A program made the translations under genes and the position numbers. This document shows, piece by piece, positions 23,038 through 34,455 of a stretch of 64,000 bases of DNA. The stretch spans positions 318,435,456 through 318,499,455 of the forward strand of contig NC_081407.1 of the NCBI RefSeq assembly GCF_030272615.1, given 5' to 3'. The stretch's first letter is position 1, and each line of letters opens with the position of its first letter. The stretch comes from Cryptomeria japonica. Lineage: Eukaryota; Streptophyta; Pinopsida; Cupressales; Cupressaceae. A model generated the notes under the pieces. The model made no database searches. It was not told the DNA's origin and saw nothing but the letters and a program-made list of their open reading frames with translations.

Positions 23038-23038
<1 letters not shown>
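22799..23038. other. AT-rich sequence with a short direct repeat
   Basis: GGGTCCTTAGTGAAGTTACTT and GGGTCCTCAGTGAAGTTACTT lie 41 bp apart at about 22947 and 22988. Nothing else is recognised. Confidence 0.5.

Positions 23039-23069
<31 letters not shown>
23039..23069. repeat. (CA)n microsatellite
   Basis: About fifteen uninterrupted CA units. Confidence 0.97.
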
Positions 23070-23071
<2 letters not shown>

Positions 23072-23139
23072 ATGTAGCCCGTTAAAACATAATCAATATA
23101 ACAAAGAATAATTAGAAATAACACAAGTCTAGATCAAAT

Positions 23140-23590
23140 GTTCTTCATTATTCTTCTACAACTCCAACCATTATGTCATTACAATGAAAAAGTCCCTATC
23201 TTAAACCATCACCAAAAATTTTCTTTTTGGGCAGATTTTTTACAAAACCCGAAAATTGCCATTTAAGGAAATTTTCAAATCTATCCCAAAAATTACGAAA
23301 TCTTCTAGAAATCTAAAAAACATTCCTACGACACAAATTAACAACTTTCTAATCTTAAAAAGATTACGAGCTCAAAATTAACCTAAAAACCAACTTTCTA
23401 AAAAACCGAAAAAAGAGTAAATGCCAATTTTGAGGCCTTAGATGAAAGAATCCGGCCCTGAAAATTTGGGCCCTACCGAACTTTGTTCTATCGGCATTCC
23501 AATCAACTCCTCAAGATCTACGTCCACGTAAAATTTCAGCCCAATCGGACAACCAAGTCAAAAGTTATGACCTCACGAAGTCCCTGTATC
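23140..23590 (-). mobile_element. Possible copia leader relic
   Basis: Read on the minus strand, this stretch has GAGGTCATAACTTTTGACTTGG and a following TCCGATTGGGCTGAAATTTTACG. That style of sequence is common just downstream of copia LTRs and is like the leader of element A (GGCCCATAACTTGC near 27164). There is no LTR or coding part, and homology is judged by eye only. Confidence 0.3.
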
Positions 23591-26248
23591 ACACATGCAC
23601 ATGCACACGCGCACACACACAAGAAGTGAAATTATTTTGTTTGACAAATTTTAATTTTAATAGTTTATAATTAAATTAGTTTTTCAAATGAGATGTTGAG
23701 ATTAATTTACGAATATAAATATAAGAAAGATTTTTTTTGTGATTTTGAAAAGTATATAATAGAAATTTTTTGTTTGAAAGATATGTGAAATAGTAATCAT
23801 GATATAATTTTTCATAGGAATTGATATTATATTCTCAATCTTTTGTTTAAAAAATAAAAATAAAAAATAATATTAACACTAAACTTTATCTAAACATATC
23901 TTCTTGATATCAAAATACACATAATATTATAGACAACATTGCTCCCAAACAAAATCTTTAAAAATATTTATTAAAAAAAAATTCACATTTTCTATGGAGG
24001 ATCTCCAAAATATTTCCCAATCCCATTCAATTGTTTCTTTTATTACCCATCCATATGATATCTTGACCTTTAGCATTAGTAATTATACATAATAAATAAA
24101 TAAAAAGTGAAAACTTGCCGATAAGAATAGAGGAAACTTTTAGATTTTACAAACACAATCCAAAATTTCAAAAAGGAAATCTTTATAGAAAAGAATTATA
24201 TGTCACTTCTATCCATATTAATGATTTAATTAATAGAATACCACTTATTAAATTTAACCTTTTTTAAGCCAACATTAAAAATAGGATAAACAAAAGGTGT
24301 GGCTGAGAATGTTATCAAGGTAAGTTATTTAAATTACTAGTTTTATTAATATTTTTTTATTTAAAAATTATATATAATTTGTTAAGATAATAATTCTTAA
24401 CTAATGGTTTAGAGAAGTTATCATATTTATTTGAAATGTTGACAACAAGAATGTTTAGTCCTTCTTAATATGATCATGTTAGGTTAAGGTTTATATTTTG
24501 TTATGTTTTTTTTTATTTGATATTTTTTTAGATTATTGGATAGATGAGATTACAAGTGAAAGACAAACAAAAATTTAAAATCTAACATTTAATTATCAAT
24601 TATATTTTAAATTTTAAGTGACTAGAAACTAATTTAATTATAATATATATTTTCTTGTTTTCATTAATTCAAAAAATACTTTTATGAATATCACTTTAAA
24701 AAAATTAAAATGTAACAAAAAAAATAGAATTCTCTTCAAAATTAGGATAAAAATTAAAGATTTTATTAGTAATAAGTTTTCAAAATTAAAAAAAAATAGA
24801 TTTGATGAAATAGAATTTATTATTCAATATTAAATTTGAACAAGGTATGGATTCTCCCATTAGGTTAGTCTTTAGTAAAAGGCATATGTCTTTATTGGTA
24901 AAATCAAAGAAAAAAGATTGAAGGTGATCATGAATTAATCACATAGTTTGTGGGTCCTCTGGTCATTTGCTAGTCATAGTAGTATTGGTTTGGGATCTTA
25001 AGTTGTTTGGATGATCATTTTTTAAAGTAAATTTCTTTTGGATATGAATACAATTCTCTCATAGCTTTGTTGAGCATTATCTAGCAAAAAAATAAAATAA
25101 AATTTTGAACAAGGTTTACCTTCATCTTCTATTCTAAATAAATTTTGTATAGATCATTTTTTAAATCCTTAAATGAGGTTTAGGTGGTTGTGTACCTAGC
25201 TTTACAACCACATATATAGGTAATACAATATGATAATATGACCATATTTGTAAATGTCTTATTCGTCTAAAAAAATAACTAGGTATCTTTAAATATTTTC
25301 AAGTTTTATTTGATCACAAATTTTATAATACTAGAAATGTGATAATGTTAAATCCAAGACTCGTCTTATCCTATAGTTTCTATTAATAATCAATCTGAAC
25401 CATCTAATAAATACTTATACACTGATCTTAGTCATGAACTATTTACTAGAACCTTTGTATTAACTAAAAAATGTTAATTGAAAGGATTGTTATATATGAA
25501 AAACTACTGTATTTAAGTATTAATTGGTTAAAGTATGGTCGAAGAAATAATATTGTTATATGATCTTGTAATGTATACAATAGACCATAATTATGAAGTT
25601 TGGATTGAATCCCATGTTATGAAATTTGAATTTTTTTGAGAAAAATTAAAAGATATACATTATATATAAATTTAATATAGAAAATAATATAACTTACCTT
25701 ATCTTCCTCTTGAAATACAGTATGTTGAAAATTCTAAATGAAAACTTAAAATAGTTTTTATTATATAAACGTAAATGTCCTAAGCTAGTTCAAGATAGAT
25801 TCACATCATTATACATAAATCATCCATAAGCCATCAATTCTTAAAATAAATAGAATGACAAAACTTTGCTAAATAACTAAAATTATAGTGCATCCACAAT
25901 GATAACTTTATCACATAAAGAAAATCTAGCTTATTCAAAATTACAAATAAAATTCTCAAAACTTATGGGATGATGAAAATTTAAAGATAAAGAATATTGT
26001 GTTAGTACCAAAAAAACAACTCCAAACTTAGATGTCCATGCTACCCATGTCCTCTAAAAGGGTGGTATATATTAAAACAAATGATTGTAACACAAATTAT
26101 TAACCCATAAATGATAAAAATATGATGAAATGTAAGGTTTGAGAATCTAATGAAGGAATCTTAAACAATCATACCCAACAACACACAAGACAATGCAAGA
26201 AATGGAGAAGAAATGAAAGACATCAAAAAATATATTTTTCTTATTAAT
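23591..26248. other. AT-rich intergenic sequence, no gene seen
   Basis: About 2.6 kb of strongly AT-rich DNA with long A and T runs and no open frame with a recognisable domain. It is the older target into which copia element A inserted. Confidence 0.55.
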
Positions 26249-26253
26249 ATAAT

Positions 26254-26703
26254 TGTTGGTGTAAATAAATATTCATCCTGGATATTATTACACTTTACTT
26301 AAGTTAACTTAGGATAATGCATCTCTTCGTAGTTTGGATTTGAAACACTTAGGGAAGTGTGCACATAGGGATATAGCTTGTAGGAGAAATTCCACCTTTT
26401 GTGGTCTTATTTTGCTGTTACACTCCACATTCAATGGGTCATCCACCTCTTGTGAAATATTATATTATTTCTCCTACCTACCCCTAGTATTTCTTACCTA
26501 CCCTTTTTTCTCATTGAGCCACATGTCATGATTGTGTGCTCGTACATCCATATGGCCTTGCCTAAATAAGCAGACCTATATTAATTGTATTGGTTAATCC
26601 AGTTGATCATTTGCATATTGATGAGAATACAGTTTATTCTTGTCATTCTTTTGTCTCTCTTTTATGCTTTTCATTGTGCCTTTGATCTTGACAAAATCTC
26701 ACA
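26254..26703 (+). mobile_element. Element A 5' LTR
   Basis: Begins TGTTGGTGTAAATAA and ends AAAATCTCACA, directly before the primer site. The position of the TATA box reads CCTAAATAAG, which looks degraded compared with the 3' LTR (CATATATAAG). Confidence 0.95.
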
Positions 26704-26715
26704 TGGTATCAGAGC
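26704..26715 (+). promoter_or_regulatory. tRNA-iMet primer binding site of element A
   Basis: TGGTATCAGAGC directly abuts the 5' LTR. This is the classical copia primer site complementary to the 3' end of initiator tRNA-Met. Confidence 0.96.
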
Positions 26716-27754
26716 TATTGGGGCTTCATTGATTGGTTTTGGGAGACATCTTGAAAGACTTCTATTTTCGGATCTGAGGGACACCATTTTTGGAGGCATC
26801 TTAAAGCGTTTTCGACCTCACCATTGCATCCGGGAGGCTGTTTCCATAAAAATCGAGTATAAACTCGACCTATTTTGGCGAAAATCAAATTTTGGGTGTT
26901 GGAGGAATTTTTTGCCCAATTCGGATGGTACGGTACGGAATTTTCGGATCTCAAAAAAAAAAAAAAAATTTCTGATTTTTTTTTTCAATTTTGAAAAAGA
27001 TTTTTTTAAAAATATATATATATATATATATATAAATTTTTTTTGCGGGTCTGTACCTTCTGCCTAGTTAGCAACGTACAGTTAGCCGCTCAGTCAGAAT
27101 TTTTTGAAAAAAATTTAGATCCCTCTCCGTTGAGCAGTTTGGATTTTTGGTTTAACTTTGGAGGCCCATAACTTGCTCAATTTTGCTCCTTTTTGGGTGC
27201 AATTTTTTTTTATTTGAGCTAATTTTTCGTGCTCTTCACAGTGGTGTGGTTATTTTCTGATTTTGGTGCACAAGTTTTTTGGAAGTTTTGGATTCTCTCA
27301 GTTGTACCTGTCTAATCCTCAATTTTGCAACTTCAAAGGCTTCGTTTGAGCTCATACGACCTCCTTTTCAGGTGTCGTTTTTTTTTAAGTGCATATTTTT
27401 TTGTCTACTTTCATAATCTATGATCAGATTTTAGATATTTTGAGTGGAAATTGTACTTTCAGATATTGGTCTTATTTGGCCTACTTGGTACTTGTGATTT
27501 GCTTGGATCTTAGTTTAGATCTCTTGCATTATTAGCTTGAGTCTCCCTTGGCCTTATTGAGGTAGTTGTAAATTTGAAATCAGAAGTCCACTTTGCCATT
27601 TTTTGCAAGTGGCCCATTGTACATGCACTAAGTATAAAGTGCCAAATCATCATTTTTTTTTTTTAGAGGGGGGGGATTCTTTGACTGAGTGAATTTGGGG
27701 GGGTGTCTTGTGTGATTGTACCTCTCTTTCCTTGTGCTCTTTCATTTTTGTTCA
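26716..27754 (+). other. Element A leader
   Basis: Untranslated leader between primer site and gag. It includes A15 and T-rich runs (26950-27010) and an (AT)n tract at 27012-27033, then GGAGGCCCATAACTTGC (about 27158). No credible coding sequence. Confidence 0.7.
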
Positions 27755-28945
27755 ATGAGTCCTCATAAATTTCTACCTTCAACTCCACATAATTATGCAT
27801 CATGGAAAATTAAAGTATGAAGCAAATTAATGGAAAAAGGTCTCACGCATCACATAGATGGAACAATAGCAACACTACCTGATCTTAAGGCTGATCCTAA
27901 TGCTCAGTTAGAATGGATCACTAAGAATTGCATGGCTCTTGGAACTTTGCGTAAGTATGCATCAGATGACCTCATTTTTTACATTGAGAAGTGTACAACA
28001 ATCAGAGAGGCTTGGGATATGTATCAAAAATTTTATGGTCAAGTTGATGAAATCAGAGGTTACAAGATTGACAATGAGCTCACCAACTTGGATCCCAAGA
28101 GTTTTGATACAATCCAAGATCAGGTCACTAAAGCAAATGAGCTAAGAGCAAAGCTTAAGGATTGTGGAATTGACAAAAAGGATGCTCAGTTGATATTCAA
28201 CTTGTTGGACAAGCTTGCACCATAATATGCAGCATTTGTATCTAGCTTCCAAACTCATCATTTGACAATGGGGAGTTCCTACATTATGCCTTCATTTGAT
28301 GCTTTCACAGAAATGTTGATATTGGAACAATCTAAGTTGTTGAACATGGGGCTTCTCAAGTCTTCAAAGTCCAAGGCTTAGGTGGATAATCAAGGGAGTC
28401 AATGCAAAGATTCCAACAAGAAGAAGAAGCAATCCAAGTCAAAGACACAACAGGAAAAGGGATAATAATCCTCCCCATCACAAGGCGATTTTTCATCCTC
28501 TTCCAAGAAGGGGACTCCACCTAAGAAGGATAAACCAACTTGTGCATATTGCAAGAAGTATGGTCATGATGAGCATCGATGCCACACCAAGCAAGTTGAT
28601 GAGTTGACAAGTCTTCTTAAGAAAAACAACATCAACTTGCCATCCGTCTACACAAAGAAGGATTCATCTCCTTCCTCTTCCTCATAGTCTAAGGGAAAAG
28701 GGTGATCATTTGTGGCTACAACAAGTTCTTCATAGCAATGGATACTTGACTCGGGTGCCTCTTATCACATGGGTTCTACAAAAGAGCAATTTTCTTCATT
28801 GGAGCCATCTAAGGTACCTCAAATTTACATAGGTGATGATACACAAGTTGAGGTTGAAGGGAAAGGATCAGTTGACATGGATGATGGAACATTTGAGAAT
28901 ATTCTTTATGTTCCTAACTTGTCTACCAACCTTCTCTCTATCTAC
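27755..28945 (+). pseudogene. gag: Element A gag and start of protease, with stops
   Basis: The frame starts MSPHKFLPSTPHNYASWKIK at 27755. Copia capsid phrases follow (WDMYQKFYGQVDEIRGYKI, 28014-28070; LRAKLKDCGIDKKDAQLIF), then a Lys-rich stretch. A single CCHC knuckle, CAYCKKYGHDEHRC, lies near 28545 and the aspartic protease motif WILDSGASYHM near 28740. The frame is unbroken by indels but has stops near 27785 (TGA), 28223 (TAA), 28379 (TAG), 28464 and 28467 (TAA TAA), 28686 (TAG), 28704 (TGA) and 28734 (TAG), all where Gln or Arg fits. It is cut at NLLSIY by element B and resumes in the same frame at 37498. Confidence 0.93.
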
Positions 28946-29510
28946 TATAGCGTCCTAAAATTGCGGCACTTGCAATTTTGACTGCATTTGGGTCTTCATG
29001 ATGGCGGCACAATGTTGAACCTGAATGGAGACCCTGAAACCTGCTTGTGACATCAAAAACTGCATATTTCTGCACCCTGGCCTGATCCTCCTTGCACCCT
29101 GCTGTCCCGGGAGGTGGGACCATGGCACCCAGTGCCCTGGTCCTTTAGGACCATGGCGCCCAGCGCCCTGGTCCCTGGCCCTATTTTGGGCCCGGTCTCT
29201 TGTTGGGCATCAGGTCTTTAAGTTTGCAAATTGGAAAATAATGTTTCTAGGTCGGCCTAAGGTCAGAAAAATCAGTCTCTCAACCCTAATTGACAAGTAT
29301 ATAAACTACTTTTCCTCTCCTAGAAAGGGGAGGAAGGAAATAAGAAAGAGCAAGACACGGAAGCAACATTCAAACATTCAAACATTCAAGCATTCCTTCA
29401 AGCAATTGAGCATTCTAAGTCTCCATTCAAGGCTAGGTGTTGTATTCAAGACAAGGATTCAACCATTGAAGAGGAGATCACCTACAACATATAACATACA
29501 ACATTCGTTA
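28946..29510 (+). mobile_element. Element B 5' LTR, truncated
   Basis: Aligns base for base with 36230-36835 of the 3' LTR apart from about a dozen substitutions and two length differences in tandem repeats. It stops after CATTCGTTAC, where the 3' LTR continues ACCTTCGCATG. It has a TATA box (GACAAGTATATAAAC, near 29300). Confidence 0.93.
29116..29178. repeat. 29-bp GGACCATGG minisatellite, 2 units (B 5' LTR)
   Basis: Unit GGACCATGGCRCCCAGYGCC followed by CTGGTCCTT, present twice. GGACCATGG and CTGGTCC give it hairpin potential. The 3' LTR has three units. Confidence 0.9.
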
Positions 29511-29521
29511 CTGTCAATCAT
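29507..29521. other. Deletion junction with a 15-bp templated filler
   Basis: GTTACTGTCAATCAT sits exactly where the B 5' LTR ends and protease-coding sequence (ATTCACAAGTGTTTG) begins. Its first five bases also match the LTR. The same 15 bases are rebuilt 54 bp downstream once insertion C and one copy of its GTTAC duplication are ignored (29561-29565 joined to 34461-34470). This is the pattern of a deletion repaired with nearby template copying. Confidence 0.65.
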
Positions 29522-29565
29522 ATTCACAAGTGTTTGAAATTTCCCCATAATGGTGAAGTTGTTAC
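29522..29565 (+). pseudogene. Element B protease C-terminus, first part
   Basis: Reads IHKCLKFPHNGEVVT, the end of a gypsy retroviral-type protease (usual style: HKCLKF then NGEVVTV). Insertion C splits it at the GTTAC duplication. The reading resumes at 34456 as VTVNHSLFKP. Confidence 0.7.
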
Positions 29566-30302
29566 TGTGAGGCCCTACCCCGACTCAGTTTGACATTTTC
29601 AGTTATTTGCATATTGAGACTATTATGGATGCTTTATTTTATGTTTTATGGACTTAGAACTTATATGATTCCATGATTTGGATCTAATTGACATATGTTG
29701 ATGCTTTATTTTATGCATGATGATTATGAAACTATATATATGTTGCTAGAATAGAATTATTTTGAGATGGTGAATATCATTATCGGAATTGCAGGACTTC
29801 TTTTTGATGATAGAAAAATGATGCTTATTTATGAATGGTTCAATTTTGGAAAATTATGTTAAATGCTTATTTGAAATCGAATTTGAACGAATGAGATATT
29901 GAATTATTGTTGCCAAATGTATGAGTGTTCGATGTGCAATGAAATCCATGTATTTGATTATGTATAATTGTGATTATTTGGAATTACTAATGTGTTAATT
30001 GAGATGCGCAGGAAAATTGTCCATGTGACCATGGAATTTATATGGAGAACCAAACCTAGACCAATGTGCGTTTGTTAAGCCGGGAGTTGTCTATTTGGAG
30101 AGAAAAAACACCCCATTTGTAATGTATTTTATTTGTGAAGTGTATGATGCTTGAGTGTTAAAATTAATTTATATGTATATGTGTAATCCTACAAGAGACA
30201 AATTCCATGTGTGATTTTTATAGTGTATTTTTATTGTGTCACTTGACACGTGCTGATTAGTGTCATTGATTTTGACTTGTCTCTTGGAGGGAGTTTTGTT
30301 TC

Positions 30303-31089
30303 TGTAGACACCCAAAATTGTCATGTCTAATTAAATAAATATTTTATTTATTTAATTATCTAAGCCTAATTCTTCTGTTAATTAAATAAATTTTTATTTA
30401 TTTAATTAATTCATTTATCCTCTTCTAGCCTTATTTCTCATTTAAATAAATACATTTATTTATCTAAATTATCCCTTTCCTAAATTAAATAAATATTTTA
30501 TTTATTTAATTGTCCTGCTTCTTCTATTAACTAAATAAATCTTTATTTATTTAATTAATTCATTAGCTTTTTCTACACATGACACATGTCATTCATCTCT
30601 TAATTCATACACTACCTACCCCTTTCATTATTTTGGTATTTCTTCTACCTACCCTCTAATCCTAGCCGACCTCTCTTTTTACACCTCTCAATCTTATCCC
30701 TCCATTTCATATTGTGTCTTCTATTTAAGGAGATGCTTTCTTCATTGTCAAACCCTAATGACACATCCTAATGACTGATTTTGGAGTACTTGGCTACACT
30801 ACAATTCCACTTGCAACCACATTACGTTCTTTATTGAGCTCTTGTGCATACAAAAATCTGAGAGCAAGCATATCAAACAAGATCAATGGAGATAGGAAGA
30901 ATGGAGATCAAAACCCTATTGGACATGTGAGGGTATAATCTTTATGATTTTGAGTTATTTTGCATTGTCTTAGGTTATCTTCATATGTTATGGTGGATCT
31001 TTGTTCATTGTTAGGCTAGGGTTTAGTGGTTGAATCCATTTTAGTCTTTCAATATTGTTGTTATTTGTTATCCATTTTCACCATATACA
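30303..31089 (+). mobile_element. Solo LTR D inside C
   Basis: 787 bp from TGTAGACACCC to CATATACA, flanked by exact GTTTC duplications at 30298-30302 and 31090-31094. It has an AT-rich palindromic block (TTAATTAAATAAA, 30330-30565) and a promoter-like TCTATTTAAGGAG near 30720. No internal region remains, as expected after recombination between two LTRs. Confidence 0.93.
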
Positions 31090-33054
31090 GTTTCTACCAA
31101 AGCCATTCAAAAATATGAGTGTGGTCCCAAATATTGCCTTGGGTAGGGAGTCTTGGGAGTGGTCAACTCAAGTTTGACCCGTAGGTAAACTTCAGTTGGG
31201 CTTCCAAAGGGTTAAATGGACTCCTAGGGTCAGTTTTAAGGCTTTTCCAAAGGTCCAAAGGGTATACCTATGGGTTAGGGGTATTTTGAAACATGTGACT
31301 TCTTCCATGTGACTGTTTAGTCACCTCAAAAAGTGGTGTTTCCAAGGTGAACGAAAATTCAACTTAGAAAGTTTCTCCTAGGATGGACAACCTTCCCTTT
31401 TGATGTCAAACTCTCTTCCCCATCTTCTTCCACCTTTTCCCTTTCCAATTTTAGTAATGTGTAAGAGTTTGGGAAGGGCAACCAATGGGAACTCTCACCT
31501 CACCCAAGGGGTTGGGAAGTGTGTGAGAGGCCTTCTTAGGCAAGAATTGGAGACTTAGTGAGCAATCACCCACTCTCCATTTTTGGAGATTATGCTTTGT
31601 TTTGAAAAATTGGTAGTAGAATAGAATTTTTTTGGTGGAATTTGGAGAAAAGTTTGTGTGGAATTGGGCAGCTCATCCCCAACTAATTTTAGCATACCTA
31701 TTGGCAGAATAAGGTTAGTTTCTTTTTATCTCCTCTTGTTTATGTTGTTTATGTTAGTTTATGTTGTTTTGTTAATGGAAAGAGATGCTTGTAAAGAAAG
31801 TGTTTTATGAAGTTTTTTGTTGAAGTAGAGAATGTGTAGTTTCTTTTCTTTGTGTTTTGTTTTGTGATTTTGTTGTTTTGGGAGTGTCCAAGATCTCCTA
31901 CTCTTGGGAGGGTAGGAAGATCTTGGGGTGGAAGGAGTATGACAGCCTTGGGTGAGAGGCTCTTCTTATGGAGAGTGATCTCAAGGGTGTCCTTTGTGAC
32001 CCTTGTTGCATAGCCTTGTGTATGCATTTGGGGGTCATAAGGGGAGTAAATATGGCCTTGAGCCTTTTTGGGGGGGGCATAAGGAATGCGAAAGTATTTT
32101 GTTGCATTTGTATTGCCATGAGGTGGCTTGTGTTGTATTTGGCTTGCAATCTCCCCATTGGTACTTGGTCCACTTCCACCCATGGAAGAATCATCACGAA
32201 TGTGGTGAAAGTGTAGCTTGGGATGGGAAATTTCTATGTTGAGTGTCTTCCTATGTTGTTGTGGAGTTTGCTTGTTTGTAACCCATCTAGTGCTTGGTTC
32301 TCCAAGCTCGGGGGTGGCTTTTAGTAAGCCTAGGCTGGGAGGTGAGCTCTCCATGGTCAAGATGTGTTTTTGTTGCAGGTTGCATGGGATGGGAAAAGAA
32401 GGATTAAAGAACTATGTTGCTGTTTTGTGTTGCAGAAAAGTGTTTCAAAAAAAGAAGAAGAAAGGGGATAGATTCAAAGTTGTAGTTTGTATAAAAGAAG
32501 AAATATGAGCTTTTGTTGTATTTTCTTTCAAGAAAAGAAAGTGATGTATTACATTCATGTTATCATGAAAAGAAAAACATTGTTGGGTTTTCACCCCATT
32601 TGTATCCATAATTATTTTGTATCTACTTGTTAATGAAATACATAATGTCTTTCCTATTTTAGTTAGTTGCAAATGAAAGAAGCAATGTATTAGATTTTAT
32701 GTAAATTTTCATGTTTTATAGAAAGAAAGAAAAATAAATGCATTTCTTATGAATTCTGCAAGTAAATGAAATTTATTACTACATGCTCTTCATGATATTA
32801 TGCTGCTGTAAATATAATTAAACACAGTCATTTATTTCCCCACTTATTGCAGAAAATGAAATCTTATTACTTGTAGTCTATTTCATTCCAAAGGATTAGC
32901 ATTTAGCCTTAGTGTATTTGCCTAAAAAAAAAAATATACATGTTTTACCTCATTATTAAATCTGCAAACCTTATTAGGAAATCCATTTATATGCATCCCA
33001 AAGAAATACAAAATTAAAGGCCTCATGAAACTACCTAGATGAGTGAGTAATAAT

Positions 33055-33057
<3 letters not shown>

Positions 33058-33095
<38 letters not shown>

Positions 33096-33243
33096 CATTA
33101 AGTGTATATTTGAATTTTTTTTTTTTTAAAAGATCTATTTACAGATCTGACTTTACTACAAATAAGGAGGGAGAAAACTGAAAAAACTGATTATTTGCTA
33201 TGTCATTTAAAATATATATATATATATATATATAAATATTTTT

Positions 33244-33279
<36 letters not shown>
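33058..33279. repeat. Three (TA)n microsatellites in C
   Basis: TA runs lie at about 33058-33092, 33212-33233 and 33251-33278. Confidence 0.95.
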
Positions 33280-33280
<1 letters not shown>

Positions 33281-33349
33281 CATTTACATATTAAAACAAA
33301 AATAAAATATTTCACGTTAATTTATTTTTGCAAAAAGAGGGGTTTAAAG

Positions 33350-33650
33350 AAGAGTCGCACTGTGGGTAACCACAGCGGCGCCCGGGGGAAACCCCCGCCC
33401 ACTGCACTCACCGCCGCTCTAAAACCCCGCTCCGCCTGCCTCCCTCCCCACGCCGCGGGCAACAAGTAAACCCTCCGCCGGATCTCCTTCTCCCTTCCTC
33501 CGCCCGATCGGGTGTCTCCGCCCGGCGTCCCCCACTCAACTTCTGCTCTGCCCACCCTCCATCCTCCTCCGCCGTAGCAAGTTTAAGCAAAAAAAAAAAT
33601 AAAGAGGCTCGGCTCGGGTTTGGCCCTGCGCGCGCCGCCTCTCATGGCCG
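33350..33650. other. GC- and CpG-rich island in C
   Basis: About 300 bp stand out sharply from AT-rich surroundings, with CGGCGCCCGG, CGCCGCGGGC and CCGCCGGATC. Short hairpins are visible (GTGGGTAACCAC; GGGGGAAACCCCC). The open frames crossing it have no recognisable domain. In long plant LTRs such blocks often lie around the transcription start and R region, which is my best guess here. Confidence 0.6.
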
Positions 33651-33740
33651 TCGCCCAAACTCCACCTGCACACACCACTCACCAAATTAAGAGCAGCACA
33701 CACGAAAAAAAGAGGATATGTGTGGATGTTTGTACACGCA

Positions 33741-33769
33741 TGCCCTAACCCTAATTTCGGGTTAGGGCA
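33741..33769. repeat. 11-bp perfect inverted repeat, CCCTAA-type
   Basis: TGCCCTAACCC, loop TAATTTC, then GGGTTAGGGCA. It can form a stable stem in RNA or DNA. Confidence 0.9.
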
Positions 33770-34455
33770 ACCACATTTAGTTCCTTTAAAGTAAAAAAAA
33801 AAAATATAGATAAGTGGTGGGCATATTTAAAGAGATAACTTAATATAACAAAATTAAAAGCCCCACCCCTTCTTCAGAATACATTCATAGATAAAATTTA
33901 TAAGTGAATTAAATTTGTTAGATGTAAAATTAAGTTTTGTATTTCTTTTAAATATTGGGCAAATATAGAAGAAATTTTATAAGAAGATTTTAATACTTGG
34001 TGGATTAGACTCAAAAAAAATATATATAAACATAATATTATTCGTAGGGCCAAGAGGGCCATTTAAGTTTAAGATTATAAAGTATTTTTAATTCATGGGG
34101 ATTTTATTTAAATAAGGTGTTTTAATGACGAGGATAATTAAATTTTAGAACCAAGGTGGTTAAGAAAGATAAGGTAAAATTTTAGATCATGTAAATTTGA
34201 GATTATTCGTTAGGCTTGAGATTTTAATTATTTACTAACGGAGATTAGTGATAACCCTTTTGGGAGAGATATTAGCTCATTGAAGACTTAGTTAAATTTA
34301 TCCCTAATTGAATTTAATTGCCTGAATCACACGAATGTAGTTAAGACCAAACTAAGTTGCATTATTTTAATTTAGTTAGTTGTATTAAGTTAAGTATTTA
34401 AAAAAATAAAATAAAATAAATTATTCCGTTCGTGCCCAAAAGTTTGGGCATGACA

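Larger units (their letters stand above)
29566..34455. mobile_element. Insertion C: long LTR-type insertion inside B
   Basis: Ends are TGTGAGGCCC and GGGCATGACA, near-inverted (TGTGAGGCCC against TGTCATGCCC), with exact GTTAC target duplications at 29561-29565 and 34456-34460. Without solo LTR D it is about 4.1 kb. No gag, protease, RT or integrase is found on either strand, nor an internal copy of its ends, so it may be a very long solo LTR or a non-coding element. It contains a GC-rich block at 33.35-33.65 kb and several (TA)n runs. Orientation is not established. Confidence 0.8.

Noticed and set aside
26585-27067. 160-codon plus-strand open frame in the element A leader
   Set aside because: It starts in the LTR, crosses the primer site and homopolymer runs, and has no domain; the real gag starts at 27755.
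29025-29537. 170-codon open frame in the B LTR, and its copy at 36376
   Set aside because: Both lie in LTR sequence; the Pro/Gly-rich part comes from the GGACCATGG minisatellite.
31749-32360. 203-codon minus-strand open frame
   Set aside because: It lies inside LTR-type insertion C, shows no domain, and has Pro/His/Gln-rich composition expected from the antisense of G/T-rich DNA.
33741-33769. Interstitial telomere repeat
   Set aside because: Only CCCTAACCCTAA and its inverted partner occur, not the plant TTTAGGG array. It is a short inverted repeat.
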